Shown: positions 47,831-56,770 of the stretch, in pieces | How positions within the stretch are numbered: position 1 is the stretch's first letter | Layout: every line of letters starts with the position of its first letter | From: JAMLIN01 sp964509685 | Lineage (GTDB): Bacteria; Pseudomonadota; Gammaproteobacteria; Burkholderiales; Burkholderiaceae_E | Direction of reading: 5' to 3' | Assembly: GCA_964509685.1 (NCBI GenBank) | Contig: CAZDYQ010000005.1 | Location: 4,431-68,430, forward strand | Length of the DNA: 64,000 bases | Notes under the pieces: model-generated | The model's database searches: none | What the model was told of the DNA's origin: nothing | Seen by the model: the letters and a program-made list of their open reading frames with translations, nothing else | Translations under genes and position numbers: made by a program

Positions 47831-48211
47831 TCAGGGCACGCGCGTGAACATCTTGTAGATGATGCCCGTGATCTCGCTCTCGAGCGGGAACGACAGCATG
47901 CCCATCACCGAATAGCCGAGCAGCCAGGGCATCAGGTAGAAGCGCACCATGAAGAAGAACCAGGCGACGAACAGGGGAACCATCGGTTCCACGAGGAAGC
48001 CCGGCGTCACGGGCCGGAACAGGCGGAGGATGGGATTCGTCGCCCGTACGAAGAATCGCATGAAGAAGAACGAGGAGTCCTCGGGCAGGAAGAGGTTCAT
48101 TGCCGCGCGCCCGATCAGCGTCCACATGACCATCCCGAGCACGTAGTCGATGACGATGACCCAGACGGGGAAGGCGTTGAGCGTTTCCTGCATCCTCGGA
48201 GATCCGGTCAT
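47831..48211 (-). CDS. YggT family membrane protein
   Basis: A 126-residue protein with three hydrophobic helices and the NPILRLFRPVTPGF segment characteristic of YggT proteins; there is one helical repeat here instead of the usual two. The family contributes to osmotic tolerance or cell-division membrane functions; the role is unproven. Start ATG 48211 lies 5 bases from a strong hairpin, and ATG 48193 (MQETLNAF) is an alternative. Confidence 0.8.
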   Translation of the reverse strand: MTGSPRMQETLNAFPVWVIVIDYVLGMVMWTLIGRAAMNLFLPEDSSFFFMRFFVRATNPILRLFRPVTPGFLVEPMVPLFVAWFFFMVRFYLMPWLLGYSVMGMLSFPLESEITGIIYKMFTRVP

Positions 48212-48216
48212 GAAAC

Positions 48217-48248
48217 GGGCGGGAGCGGACTTCCGTCCGCCCCCGCCC
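48217..48248 (-). terminator. Strong hairpin downstream of the symporter gene
   Basis: Arms GGGCGGG and GCGGAC, pairing with GTCCGC and CCCGCCC, leave one A/C mismatch and a TTCC loop, giving 13 base pairs. It lies 28 bases after the symporter stop. There is no clear U tract, so it may stop transcription partly or protect the mRNA end, and it would hide the ribosome site of the next gene. Confidence 0.65.
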
Positions 48249-48275
48249 CGGGGCCCGCGCGCCGCGCGAACCGCG

Positions 48276-50084
48276 CTAGTGCGCCGATATGATGGTACTT
48301 CCGCCGGGAACCCTCACCTCGTCCACCATGTCCTGGATCTCCTTGCTGGGCGCTGGCGTCAGCAGGGTCACCACGACCATGGCGATCAGGCTGGCCGGCA
48401 TGCCGATCATGCCGAAGCGGATGTGGTCGATGCCGAACCAGGGCGTGCCGCCGTTGTACACGTGGTACAGGTACCAGGAGCCGCATATGAAGCCCGCCAG
48501 CATGCCGGCGATCGCGCCGGGGCCGTTGGCGCGCTTCCACCAGATGCCCAGGGCGAGCGGGAAGAACAGCCCCGAGCAGGCGAAGCAGAACGCCCATGCC
48601 ACCGCACCGAGGATCCCGGTGAGCTGCAGCGAGGCGATCAACGCGGCGGCCACGCCGATGAACACGAGGATCACTCGCGCCACGATCAGCCGCTTGCGGG
48701 TATCGGCGCTCGGGTCGATGATCTTGTAGTACATGTCGTGCGACAGGGCATTGGCGATCGCGAGCAGCAGGCCGTCCGCGGTGGACATGGCCGCCGCCAT
48801 CCCGCCCGCGGCGACGAGGCCCGAGATCACGTACGGCAGGCCCGCGATCTCCGGGGTCGCCAGCACGACGATGTCCGCCCGCATGAAGAACTCGTTGAGC
48901 TGCAGGATGCCGTCGTTGTTGAAGTCCCTGATCGCCAGGTAGCCGACCTCGCTCCAGTTCTTCACCCACTCGAGCGCCGCGACCTCGGCGAACGGCTTGC
49001 CGATGATCGAGGTCGGGAGGTCGGGATCGAGCAGCTGCAGCTTGGTCAGGGTCGCCAGCACCGGCGCGGTGAAGTACAGCAGGAAGATGAACCACAGCGA
49101 CCAGGCGACCGACTTGCGCGCCGACCGGACGGAAGGCGTCGTGAAGTAGCGCATCAGGATGTGCGGCAGCGACGCGGTGCCCGCCATCATGCAGAACGCC
49201 AGCGTGAAGAACTTCCAGGAGTCCATGCCGCCCTGCGGGGCGAAGTGCGGCGTGGTCAGCACCGCGACGCCGGCAATTTTCTCCGGTGCCGGGTTCAGGC
49301 CGTACATCGCCTCGAGCTCCGCGATGCGCTGGGCGCCCTCGCCGTAGCTGAAGTGCGGGATGATGCCGAAGCCCTGGACGTTGGACATCCAGATCACCGG
49401 GATCAGGTAGGCGATGATCAGCACGATGTACTGCGCCACCTGGGTCCAGGTCACGCCGCGCATGCCGCCGAGCATCGAGCAGAGCAGGATCCCGCTCAGC
49501 CCGAACCAGACGCCCACGCCGAAGGGAATGCCCAGCGCCCGCGAGGCGATCGTGCCGGTGGCGTCGATCTGGGCGGTGACGTAGGTGAAGGAGGCGACGA
49601 CCAGGATGACGACCGCGATGAAGCGCGCGAGGTTGCCGCCATAGCGGGTGCCGATGAAGTCGGGCACCGTGTAGCAGCCGAACTTGCGCAGGTACGGCGC
49701 CATGAGCGCATTGACCAGCACGTATCCGCCGGTCCAGCCGACGACGAAGCCCAGGTACGGATAGCCGCCGAAGTACACGCCGCCCGCCAGCGCCACGAAG
49801 GACGCGCCCGACATCCAGTCGGCCGCCGTGGCCATGCCGTTGTAGACCGCCGGCACCTCGCGCCCGGCCACGTAGTAGGCCTCGACCTGCATGGTCCGGG
49901 ACAGCCAGCCGATCACCGCATAGATGACCAGGGTGAACAGCAGGAACAGGATGCCGATCAGCTTGGCCGAGGCGCCCAGCTGCTCGGCGATCGCCATCAG
50001 TATGAAGAACGCGAGGAACCCGAGCGTGTACAGCGCGTACACCTTGCCGAGGTTCTGCGTGAAACCGCCTTGGAACACAGCCAT
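48276..50084 (-). CDS. Sodium:solute symporter (VC_2705-type, acetate/monocarboxylate-like)
   Basis: A 602-residue SSS-family symporter with about 13 transmembrane helices. The N-terminal region, VEAYYVAGREVPAVYNGMATA, and AAMSTADGLLLAIANALSHD are typical. An external loop holds an EF-hand-like sequence DFNNDGILQLNE (residues 387-398). The subfamily with a DUF4212 partner is thought to move acetate or other short organic acids with Na+. ATG 50084 follows the DUF4212 stop by 13 bases. The substrate is inferred. Confidence 0.93.
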   Translation of the reverse strand: MAVFQGGFTQNLGKVYALYTLGFLAFFILMAIAEQLGASAKLIGILFLLFTLVIYAVIGWLSRTMQVEAYYVAGREVPAVYNGMATAADWMSGASFVALAGGVYFGGYPYLGFVVGWTGGYVLVNALMAPYLRKFGCYTVPDFIGTRYGGNLARFIAVVILVVASFTYVTAQIDATGTIASRALGIPFGVGVWFGLSGILLCSMLGGMRGVTWTQVAQYIVLIIAYLIPVIWMSNVQGFGIIPHFSYGEGAQRIAELEAMYGLNPAPEKIAGVAVLTTPHFAPQGGMDSWKFFTLAFCMMAGTASLPHILMRYFTTPSVRSARKSVAWSLWFIFLLYFTAPVLATLTKLQLLDPDLPTSIIGKPFAEVAALEWVKNWSEVGYLAIRDFNNDGILQLNEFFMRADIVVLATPEIAGLPYVISGLVAAGGMAAAMSTADGLLLAIANALSHDMYYKIIDPSADTRKRLIVARVILVFIGVAAALIASLQLTGILGAVAWAFCFACSGLFFPLALGIWWKRANGPGAIAGMLAGFICGSWYLYHVYNGGTPWFGIDHIRFGMIGMPASLIAMVVVTLLTPAPSKEIQDMVDEVRVPGGSTIISAH

Positions 50085-50097
50085 GTGAGTCTCCCCC

Positions 50098-50361
50098 TCA
50101 GTGCGCGCTGGCGTCGTACTCGTCGTCGATCCGGTCCTGGATCAGGTTCTGGATCCAGATGAGGAGGACGAACGCGATGAGCGATCCCTGGACGACCATG
50201 TAGTAGCCGAGCCTGAATCCCATGAAGGTGAATGCGTCGAGGTCCTTCGCGAACCATGGCGCCAGGATGCCGAAGACGACCCAGAGGGCGAGGATGACGA
50301 ACGTAAGGTTGCGGGTCCGCTCCCAATGCCGCTGGCGGGCTTGCGAGTCTGCTGGGGCCAT
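50098..50361 (-). CDS. DUF4212 protein, symporter small subunit
   Basis: An 87-residue protein with two transmembrane helices (about 20-40 and 54-76), RTRNLTFVILALWVVFGILA, and a charged C-terminus RIDDEYDA. DUF4212 genes lie directly upstream of VC_2705-type symporters, as here, and probably form the small subunit. ATG 50361 is preceded by GGAGGAGATC. The promoter must lie in the 92 bases before it, shared with the divergent unknown gene; the patch there (TTACAAAACG) is AT-rich. Confidence 0.92.
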   Translation of the reverse strand: MAPADSQARQRHWERTRNLTFVILALWVVFGILAPWFAKDLDAFTFMGFRLGYYMVVQGSLIAFVLLIWIQNLIQDRIDDEYDASAH

Positions 50362-50453
50362 GATCTCCTCCGATTGTTGGCGTATTTTTCGACCCGGAAT
50401 CGACGCTAATTTCGGAAGCTTTCACGCACCTTACAAAACGAGAAAGGCTATTC

Positions 50454-51122
50454 GTGATTACACGTAGCCCGCGATTCGCTTCATGGATGAGTGGTTGGGC
50501 CGAAGTGATCGACCGCTTCGTGCCGCGGCGCAGGGAGGTCCACCCGATCGACTCCTCCGCGGAGCTGCGCCGCTTCGTCTCCACCCGGGCTTCGCTGGTC
50601 GCGCAGAAGACGTTGTACGGCTACCTGCGCACCCGCATCGGGATGCGTTATCCGGAGGTGTTCCGCGAACCGGCCTTTGCGCATTCGATCAATATCGCGA
50701 AGCTGCACGTGTACGCGGCATGCCTGTCCGACCTGTCGATCCACGCGGTCGGCCGGGCGCTCGCCGACCCGCGCTTCGACGACGAGGCGCGGCGCGCGCT
50801 CGCGATGGCCTGCCTGCGCACGGGCCTGGACGACAACGCGGGCACCTTCGTGGCGGAATTCTCGCGCGACGATGCCGAGCACGCCCACCAGGCCCGGCTC
50901 GCCGTGGTGGACTGGGCGCGGGCCGGCTCGGGGCGCGAGAGCTTCGGCACCAGCCCGGCCGCGCTGGTGCGCTGGGCGCCGATCGCGCCCGAACTCAAGC
51001 GCCTCGACGAGGGGATCGTCGAGAACTCGATCCGCTTCGCCTGGCAGGAGGTCCGGGCGGACCTGGATCGCCGGCTCGACGCCGACGCGATTGCCGCCGA
51101 GCTGCTCGGGCGCGATCGCTAG
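50454..51122 (+). CDS. Unknown protein divergent from the DUF4212/symporter pair
   Basis: A 222-residue, mostly helical, soluble protein without signal peptide or transmembrane helix. GTG 50454 follows GAAAGG; ATG 50484 is an alternative. Landmarks are VAQKTLYGYLRTRIGMRYPEV (cited as TLYGYLRTRIGMRYPEV), HVYAACLSDLSIHAVG and SFGTSPAALVRWAPIAPELK; they look conserved but I know no domain for them. It is divergent from the symporter operon and could be its regulator or an accessory factor; no DNA-binding motif is seen. Confidence 0.78.
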   Translation: MITRSPRFASWMSGWAEVIDRFVPRRREVHPIDSSAELRRFVSTRASLVAQKTLYGYLRTRIGMRYPEVFREPAFAHSINIAKLHVYAACLSDLSIHAVGRALADPRFDDEARRALAMACLRTGLDDNAGTFVAEFSRDDAEHAHQARLAVVDWARAGSGRESFGTSPAALVRWAPIAPELKRLDEGIVENSIRFAWQEVRADLDRRLDADAIAAELLGRDR

Positions 51123-51125
51123 GAC

Positions 51126-51147
51126 GCCGCCCGGCAGTCCGGGTGGC
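51126..51147. terminator. Hairpin between convergent genes
   Basis: GCCGCCCGG pairs with CCGGGTGGC (one G-T wobble) around the loop CAGT, 3 bases after the stop of the unknown gene and 6 bases before the convergent EamA stop. No T tract is seen, so it may be a bidirectional terminator of the GC-rich type. Confidence 0.55.
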
Positions 51148-51153
51148 CGTCGC

Positions 51154-52068
51154 TCAGGTCGCGGGCGGTCGCGGCGCGCGCTGCTGCTGGATCATGTACA
51201 GGCCGGCCACGATCAGCAGCGCGATGCCGGTCCAGGCGAGCGAGTTGGGCACGTGGCCCCAGACGAGGTAGCCGACCACGACGGCCCAGAGCAGCCCCAC
51301 GTACCGGAACGGCGCCACCACCGAGACCTCGCCCGTGCGCACCGAGGCGATGATCGCGTAGTAGGCGGTCGAGAGGCATACGGCCGCCAGCGCGAGCCGT
51401 CCGACGTCGGCCCAGGCCATGGGCGTCCATCCCTCGTAGAGCAGCACCACCGCCGCCATCCCGACGACGACGGCGGCGGTCGCGAGCGTCACGACGATGG
51501 ACGGCACGCCCGCGGGGATCTTGCGGGTGAGCAGGTCGCGCCCCGCGTAGATCAGGGTCGAAAGCAGGCAGAGCCAGGCGTACAGGTTGAAGCCGTCGGA
51601 TTGCGGCTGGATCACGAGCAGGACGCCGGTGAAGCCCATCGCGATCGCGATCCAGCGCCGCACGTCGACGCGCTCGCCGAGGAACAGCCGGGCGAGCACC
51701 GCGATGAACAGCGGCGACGACATGTAGATCGCCGTCGCGTTCGCGAGCGGCAGGTGGTAGAGCGCCGCGAGGTAGAGAAAGGTGGCGATGCCCTCGCAGA
51801 AGGCGCGCACACCCACCCAGCCACGGAACAGCTCCGTCACGCGGACGAGCGCCCCCATCCGCCAGGCCACGAGCAGGATGAGCGCGATCGCCATGACCCC
51901 GCGCACCACGATCATCTGCGCGCTCGGCACCCGGGCGAGCACCGTCTTGACCAGCGCGTCGTTGCCGGTGAAGCAGGTCATCGCGAGCACCATCCAGAGG
52001 ATGCCGACGCGGTTCGCCCGCCCCCGCCGCGCGGCGCACGCCGCGGCTTCGACACTGGTGACGCTCAT
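51154..52068 (-). CDS. EamA family DMT transporter
   Basis: A 304-residue transporter with ten hydrophobic helices in two EamA repeats; the first has WMVLAMTCFTGNDALVKTVL and the second ends LAWTGIALLIVAGLYM. The substrate is unknown; family members export amino acids or metabolites. It follows livF by 39 bases on the same strand and may be co-transcribed with the liv genes. Confidence 0.93.
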   Translation of the reverse strand: MSVTSVEAAACAARRGRANRVGILWMVLAMTCFTGNDALVKTVLARVPSAQMIVVRGVMAIALILLVAWRMGALVRVTELFRGWVGVRAFCEGIATFLYLAALYHLPLANATAIYMSSPLFIAVLARLFLGERVDVRRWIAIAMGFTGVLLVIQPQSDGFNLYAWLCLLSTLIYAGRDLLTRKIPAGVPSIVVTLATAAVVVGMAAVVLLYEGWTPMAWADVGRLALAAVCLSTAYYAIIASVRTGEVSVVAPFRYVGLLWAVVVGYLVWGHVPNSLAWTGIALLIVAGLYMIQQQRAPRPPAT

Positions 52069-52107
52069 GCCGGGAGACCGCCCTCGTCGCCGGGCCTGCC
52101 CGACGGT

Positions 52108-52815
52108 TCAGAGGCCGAGATACGCCTTCTGGACGAATGGGTCGGCCAGCAGCGCGGCGCCGCTGCCCGACCGGATGATCCTGCCCTGCTCATAGACGTA
52201 CGCATGATGCGCGAGCTTAAGCGCAAGTCGCGCGTTCTGCTCGACCAGGACCACGGCCATGCCGGTTTCGTTGTTGATTCGCACAATGGCCGAGGCGATC
52301 TCGGCGACGACCTTGGGCGCCAGCCCGAGCGAAGGCTCGTCGAGCATCAAGACCCGGGGCTCGGCCATCAGCGCCCGGGAGATCGCCACCATCTGCTGCT
52401 CCCCGCCCGACAGGGAGCCGGCAAGCTGGCGGCGGCGTTCCGCGACCCGGGGAAAGAGCGCATAGACGCGCGCCAGCGCCCGCTGGATCCGGTCGCGTCC
52501 GCGCACGACGTGCGCGCCCACCAGCAGGTTGTCGAGCACCGTCATGCGGGGGAAGAGCCGGCGACCTTCGGGCGAGAGGGCCATACCGAGGCGAACCCGC
52601 TCGGCCGGACCGGTGGACTCGATCGGCCGGCCCTGCCATCGGAGGCTGCCGGCGGCGATCGGCAGCATGCCCATCAGCGCCTTCAGGGTGGTGCTCTTGC
52701 CGGCGCCATTGGCGCCGATCAGGGCGATGATCTGGCCCTCGCCGACCCCGAAGGAGACGTCGCGCACCGCTTCGAGCGGGCCGTAACGCACGCTGATGCC
52801 TTCAGCCTGCAGCAT
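52108..52815 (-). CDS. livF: Branched-chain amino acid ABC transporter ATPase LivF
   Basis: A 235-residue ATPase with Walker A IGANGAGKSTT, signature LSGGEQQMVAISRAL, Walker B RVLMLDEPSLGLAPK and the short LivF length. Its ATG lies inside the livG gene (14-base overlap), so translation is coupled. It works with LivG, LivH and LivM. The true solute may be another hydrophobic amino acid or organic acid. Confidence 0.95.
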   Translation of the reverse strand: MLQAEGISVRYGPLEAVRDVSFGVGEGQIIALIGANGAGKSTTLKALMGMLPIAAGSLRWQGRPIESTGPAERVRLGMALSPEGRRLFPRMTVLDNLLVGAHVVRGRDRIQRALARVYALFPRVAERRRQLAGSLSGGEQQMVAISRALMAEPRVLMLDEPSLGLAPKVVAEIASAIVRINNETGMAVVLVEQNARLALKLAHHAYVYEQGRIIRSGSGAALLADPFVQKAYLGL

Positions 52816-53587
52816 GGTCCTCCTCCTCGGCCCCGAGGTAGGCCTCGATCACGGCCGGGTGGCGGGCGATCGCCGCCGGCGTGTCCTCGGCTATCCGCGC
52901 GCCCTGGACCAGCACGACGATCCGCTCGCACAGGTCCATCACCAGCGCCATGTGATGCTCGACCAGCAGCATGGTCAGGCCGAGGCGCTCGCGCAGCCCG
53001 CGCAGCAGCCGGCCGAACTCGGCCGACTCCTCCGGGTTGAGCCCGGCGGCCGGCTCGTCGAGCAGGAGAAGGGTCGGCTGCGTCGCCAGGCCGATCGCGA
53101 CGCCGAGCCGCTTCTGCTGGCCGTAGGAAAGCGCGCCGGCGATCGTGTCGCGGTGCGCCTCCAGGCCCATGATCTCGAGCACCTCGTCCACCTGGGCATG
53201 GAGCCGGGAGAGGCCCTCGCGGGTCCGGCTCCCGCCGCGCAGCTGGTCGAACATCGACGTGCCGAGCCGGGCGATGGCGCCGCGATAGACGTTCTCCCGC
53301 ACGCTCGCCTTCGGGTAGATCGAGGTGTGCTGGAAGGTGCGCGCCAGCCCCAGGCGGACCACCCGGCTGGGCGGCCCGCCGGTGATGTCGATGTCGCGGA
53401 ACCACACCCTTCCCGCGCTCGGCCGCATGGTGCCGCTGATGAGGTTGAAGGCGGTCGTCTTGCCCGCGCCATTGGGCCCGATGAGGCCGACGATCGCGCC
53501 CTGCTCCACCTCGAAGCTCAGGTCGCGCAGGGCCGCGAGGCCCCCGAACGACTTCGACAGGTTCTCGACCCGCAGCAGCGCGCCCAT
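52802..53587 (-). CDS. livG: Branched-chain amino acid ABC transporter ATPase LivG
   Basis: A 261-residue ATPase with Walker A IGPNGAGKTTAFN, signature LSYGQQKRLGVAIGL, Walker B TLLLLDEPAAGLNPEE and the LivG-type insertion GTSMFDQLRGGS. It lies in order livK-livH-livM-livG-livF, all on the minus strand with minimal spacing. ATG 53587 is one base from the livM stop. Confidence 0.95.
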   Translation of the reverse strand: MGALLRVENLSKSFGGLAALRDLSFEVEQGAIVGLIGPNGAGKTTAFNLISGTMRPSAGRVWFRDIDITGGPPSRVVRLGLARTFQHTSIYPKASVRENVYRGAIARLGTSMFDQLRGGSRTREGLSRLHAQVDEVLEIMGLEAHRDTIAGALSYGQQKRLGVAIGLATQPTLLLLDEPAAGLNPEESAEFGRLLRGLRERLGLTMLLVEHHMALVMDLCERIVVLVQGARIAEDTPAAIARHPAVIEAYLGAEEEDHAAG

Positions 53588-53588
53588 G

Positions 53589-54572
53589 TCAGCCTCCCGT
53601 CCTCGCCCGGCGCAGGCGCGCCGGCAGCGAGGCGAGCCCGTCCGGCAGGAAGCGCAGGATCAGGATGAGCGCCGCGCCGTAGAAGATGTGCTGCGTGTTG
53701 ACCGCGGCCCGGAACAGCTCCGGCAGGGGCGTGAGGATCAGCGCACCGATCAGCGGCCCCCACACGGAATGCCGGCCGCCGATCACCAGCATGACGATCG
53801 CGGAGATCGACAGCGACAGGTTGAAGGACTCCGGCGAGACGAAGCCCACGTAGTGCGCGAGCAGGGCGCCGGCGAATCCGGCGATGCCGCAGCCCATGAC
53901 GAAGGCGCGCACCTGGATGCGGTGGACGTTGAGGCCGCTCGCCTCGGCGAGCGCCGCGTTCTGCTCGACCGCCTCGAAGGCGTGCCCGGCAGGAATCCGC
54001 GACAGCCGCAGCCCGAAGGCGATCACGGCGACCGCACAGAAGAGCGCCAGGCCGTAGAAGCGATGGCGGGTGTCGAAGGCGAAACCGAAGAGTTCGGCGG
54101 CGGGGATGCCGGTGATGCCGTTTGCCCCGCCGGTGATGTCCGGCCAGTCGAGCATGACCAGGCGAACAAGCTCGGCGAAGGCGAACGTCACGAGCACGAA
54201 ATACACGCCCCGCAGCCTCAGGATCACCCAGCCGATCACCAGCGCGCAGAGACAGGCGATCGCGGTTCCCGCGAGCGCGGCGAGCCAGAACGGCCAGCCG
54301 AGCTGCATGCCGGTGACCACGGCCCCGTATGCCCCGAGGCCGACGAAAGCGCCGTGGCCGAAGGAAAGCTGCCCGGTTCGCGCGATCAGCGACAGGCCTG
54401 ACACGATGACGACGTTCAGGCAAGTGAGGATCGCGAGGTGGACGTAGAAGGGGCTTTCCATGAAGAAGGGGGCGGCCGCGACGACGAGTCCCAGCGGCCA
54501 AAGGATCCGGGCCGCGCGCCCGGAACGCGCGGCGGTCGGCGCGCCGTCCAGGGATGCGGAAGGTGCCGGCAT
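53589..54572 (-). CDS. livM: Branched-chain amino acid ABC transporter permease LivM
   Basis: A 327-residue permease with about nine hydrophobic helices and the LivM motifs LSFGHGAFVGLGAYG, LRGVYFVLVTFAFAE and FVMGCGIAGFAGALLAHY. ATG 54572 is 11 bases after the livH stop. It forms the channel with LivH. The frame continues upstream into a longer open reading frame, but the conserved region starts here. Confidence 0.95.
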   Translation of the reverse strand: MPAPSASLDGAPTAARSGRAARILWPLGLVVAAAPFFMESPFYVHLAILTCLNVVIVSGLSLIARTGQLSFGHGAFVGLGAYGAVVTGMQLGWPFWLAALAGTAIACLCALVIGWVILRLRGVYFVLVTFAFAELVRLVMLDWPDITGGANGITGIPAAELFGFAFDTRHRFYGLALFCAVAVIAFGLRLSRIPAGHAFEAVEQNAALAEASGLNVHRIQVRAFVMGCGIAGFAGALLAHYVGFVSPESFNLSLSISAIVMLVIGGRHSVWGPLIGALILTPLPELFRAAVNTQHIFYGAALILILRFLPDGLASLPARLRRARTGG

Positions 54573-54583
54573 CGGTTCCACCC

Positions 54584-55450
54584 TCAGTCGGGCCGCCCGA
54601 GCAGTCCGCTCGGGCGCACCACGAGCATGGCGATGACGAGCGCGAAGATCAGGATCTCGGCCGTGCTGCTGCTGAGGAAGGTCCCGGCGAAGCTCTCGGC
54701 GATTCCCAGCAGCAGGCCCGCGAGCGCGGCGCCCGGGATGCTGCCCAGCCCCCCCACGATCACCACGATGAAGGCCTTGAGCATCGGCGCCGTGCCGATG
54801 AAGGGCGACACCGAGAAGAGCGGGGCCATCAGCCCGCCCGCGATGGCGGCGAGGCCCACGCCGATGCCGAAGCCGAGCGGATAGACCAGGCGCGCCCGGA
54901 TGCCGTAGGCCGATGCGACCTCGAGGTCCTCGACCACGGCGCGAATCGAGCGACCGGTGCGGGAGTGGCGCAGGAACACCCACAGGGCGGCGAGCACCGC
55001 GAGCGAGAACATCACCACGTACAGGCGCGAGTTCGGGATCACGAGATCGCCCACGAAGGTCACGCCCCGTACCACCGCCGGCATCGATTGCGGGTCCGGC
55101 CCGAAGATCATGAGCGCGCCGTTCTGCAGGATCATCGCGAGGCCGATCGTCGCGATCATGCCGTTCAGCTCGTCATGGCGAAACGGCTTCAGGACGAGCC
55201 ACTCGACGACCCATCCGAGGCACAGCGCGAGCGCGAAGGTGACGAGCACGCTCGCGAGGAAAGGCACCTGCCACTGCGTGACGAGCAGGTAGGTGCCGAA
55301 TGCGCCCAGCATGTAGAACTCCGCATGGGCGAAGTTCACCACGCGCATCACCCCGAAGACGAGCGTGAACCCCACCGCCATCAGCAGGTAGAGCATGCCG
55401 ACGACGACGCCGTTCACGAGCGCCTGCCCGAGCAGCAGGAGGAAGTCCAC
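54584..55450 (-). CDS. livH: Branched-chain amino acid ABC transporter permease LivH
   Basis: A 288-residue permease starting at GTG 55450 (DFLLLLGQALVNGVVVGM), with YLLMAVGFTLVFGVMRVVNFAHAEFYMLG (cited as GVMRVVNFAHAEFYM), the LivH signature, and IVVIVGGLGSIPGAALAGL near the C-terminus. It partners LivM. The Shine-Dalgarno is weak (GGGAAAG), and no ATG is suitably placed. Confidence 0.94.
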   Translation of the reverse strand: MDFLLLLGQALVNGVVVGMLYLLMAVGFTLVFGVMRVVNFAHAEFYMLGAFGTYLLVTQWQVPFLASVLVTFALALCLGWVVEWLVLKPFRHDELNGMIATIGLAMILQNGALMIFGPDPQSMPAVVRGVTFVGDLVIPNSRLYVVMFSLAVLAALWVFLRHSRTGRSIRAVVEDLEVASAYGIRARLVYPLGFGIGVGLAAIAGGLMAPLFSVSPFIGTAPMLKAFIVVIVGGLGSIPGAALAGLLLGIAESFAGTFLSSSTAEILIFALVIAMLVVRPSGLLGRPD

Positions 55451-55494
55451 GGGGCTTTCCCGACTGGCTCGCTACGACCGCGTCGCGCGATGTA

Positions 55495-56661
55495 CTACTT
55501 GCAGCCGGCCGACGTGCAGCGGGCCCGGATCACTTCCTTGCCGTCCTTCACCTCGGCGACGTAGAAGGGCGCATCGAGCTGGTGGTCGGTGCCGTAGCGA
55601 TCCTTGCCGGTCCAGGAAACCTCCCCGAGTGCGCCCTTGAAGCCGGAGATCTTCTCGAGCTCCTGGCGTACCCTGTCGGTGTCCTCGACCGTACCGGCCC
55701 GGCGCATCGCCTCGAACAGGAGATGGGTGGCATCGTAGAAGGACGGCGAGAAGCCGTTCATCGCCCGCTTGTACTTCTTGTCGTACTTCTCGATGTACGC
55801 GGCGGTCGAGGGCAGCGAGGGATCGATCGGCGTGTGCACGAGCAGGCCCTCGGCGGCGTCCTTGCCCGCCACGTTGATGATGTCCTGCGTGGCCGGGCCG
55901 CCCGTGCGGATGATCGCGCCGTCGAACCCGAGCTCCCGCGCCTGCTTCACCAGCAGGCCCGCGGTCGCGGGCGAGTTCCCGTCGAGCTCGATCGCGTCCA
56001 CGCGCCTCGCCATGATCCGGGTGAGCAGCGGCACGAAGTCCACCCGGTCGCGCTCGAAGAACTCGGTGGCGGCGAGCTCGGCGCCTGCCTTGCCGTAGGC
56101 TTCCTTCAGGTCCCTGGCGATCGCCTGCCCCGTCTCGTCGTTCGGGAAAAGCGCCCCGACCTTCTTGATGCCGCGCGTCGCGACGACCCAGTCGATCTGC
56201 GGCTGCGACACCTCCGCGGTGGTGACATTGGGCCGGAAGGTGTAGGGCTTGTCCGGCCCGAGCGCCTTGGGCGTGAAGCCCAGCGTCATGACGATGACCC
56301 CGTTCTTCTCGGTGATCGGCTGGATCGCGAGCACGGGCGCGGAGCCGACCGGGCCGATGATGTACTTGACCTTGTCCTCGAACACCAGGCGGTTGGCGAC
56401 GGTGACCGCCTCGTTCGCCTGGTACTTGTCGTCGTAGGGAATGACCTCGACCTTGTAGCGCTTGCCGCCCACCTCGAGGCCGCCCTCGGCATTGACGTCG
56501 TCGGCGGCGAGCTCCGCCGCGTGCTGCATGCCCTGGCCCCACGCGGCGCCGGCGCCCGAGAGCGTGACGAGCGCGCCGATCTTGAGGGTCTCCTGCTGCG
56601 CGTGCGAGGTGGTGGCGGCCAGTCCCAGGCAAAGGCCGGCCGCGAGCAATCGGATCTTCAT
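55495..56661 (-). CDS. livK: Branched-chain amino acid ABC transporter substrate-binding protein
   Basis: A 388-residue periplasmic protein: Sec signal peptide (residues 1-22, cleavage at SHA-QQ), then ETLKIGALVTLSGAGAAWGQG, the typical start of this family, with YIIGPVGSAPVLAIQPI and FSPSFYDATHLLFEAMR. It presents the ligand to LivHM. Two Cys lie near the C-terminus. ATG 56661 follows GAGGAGAC. The symbol is used for position in the operon; ligand not proven. Confidence 0.94.
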   Translation of the reverse strand: MKIRLLAAGLCLGLAATTSHAQQETLKIGALVTLSGAGAAWGQGMQHAAELAADDVNAEGGLEVGGKRYKVEVIPYDDKYQANEAVTVANRLVFEDKVKYIIGPVGSAPVLAIQPITEKNGVIVMTLGFTPKALGPDKPYTFRPNVTTAEVSQPQIDWVVATRGIKKVGALFPNDETGQAIARDLKEAYGKAGAELAATEFFERDRVDFVPLLTRIMARRVDAIELDGNSPATAGLLVKQARELGFDGAIIRTGGPATQDIINVAGKDAAEGLLVHTPIDPSLPSTAAYIEKYDKKYKRAMNGFSPSFYDATHLLFEAMRRAGTVEDTDRVRQELEKISGFKGALGEVSWTGKDRYGTDHQLDAPFYVAEVKDGKEVIRARCTSAGCK

Positions 56662-56746
56662 GCGCGTCTCCTCTCTTGCGGTGTTCTGTCTGGCAGAATG
56701 GATGTTCTTTTTTAAGCCAGTATCCGCAAGGCTCCCAGGGGTGTCA

Positions 56747-56767
56747 AGGCCGGCATCGAGCCGGCCT
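56747..56767 (-). terminator. Hairpin after rnk
   Basis: AGGCCGGC and GCCGGCCT form a perfect 8-bp stem with a 5-base loop, 3 bases after the rnk stop in its direction of transcription. The tract after it is not T-rich. It probably separates rnk from the liv operon. The rest of the 109-base gap up to livK shows only an AT-rich patch (56706-56714, TCTTTTTTA), perhaps part of the livK promoter. Confidence 0.55.
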
Positions 56768-56770
56768 CCG

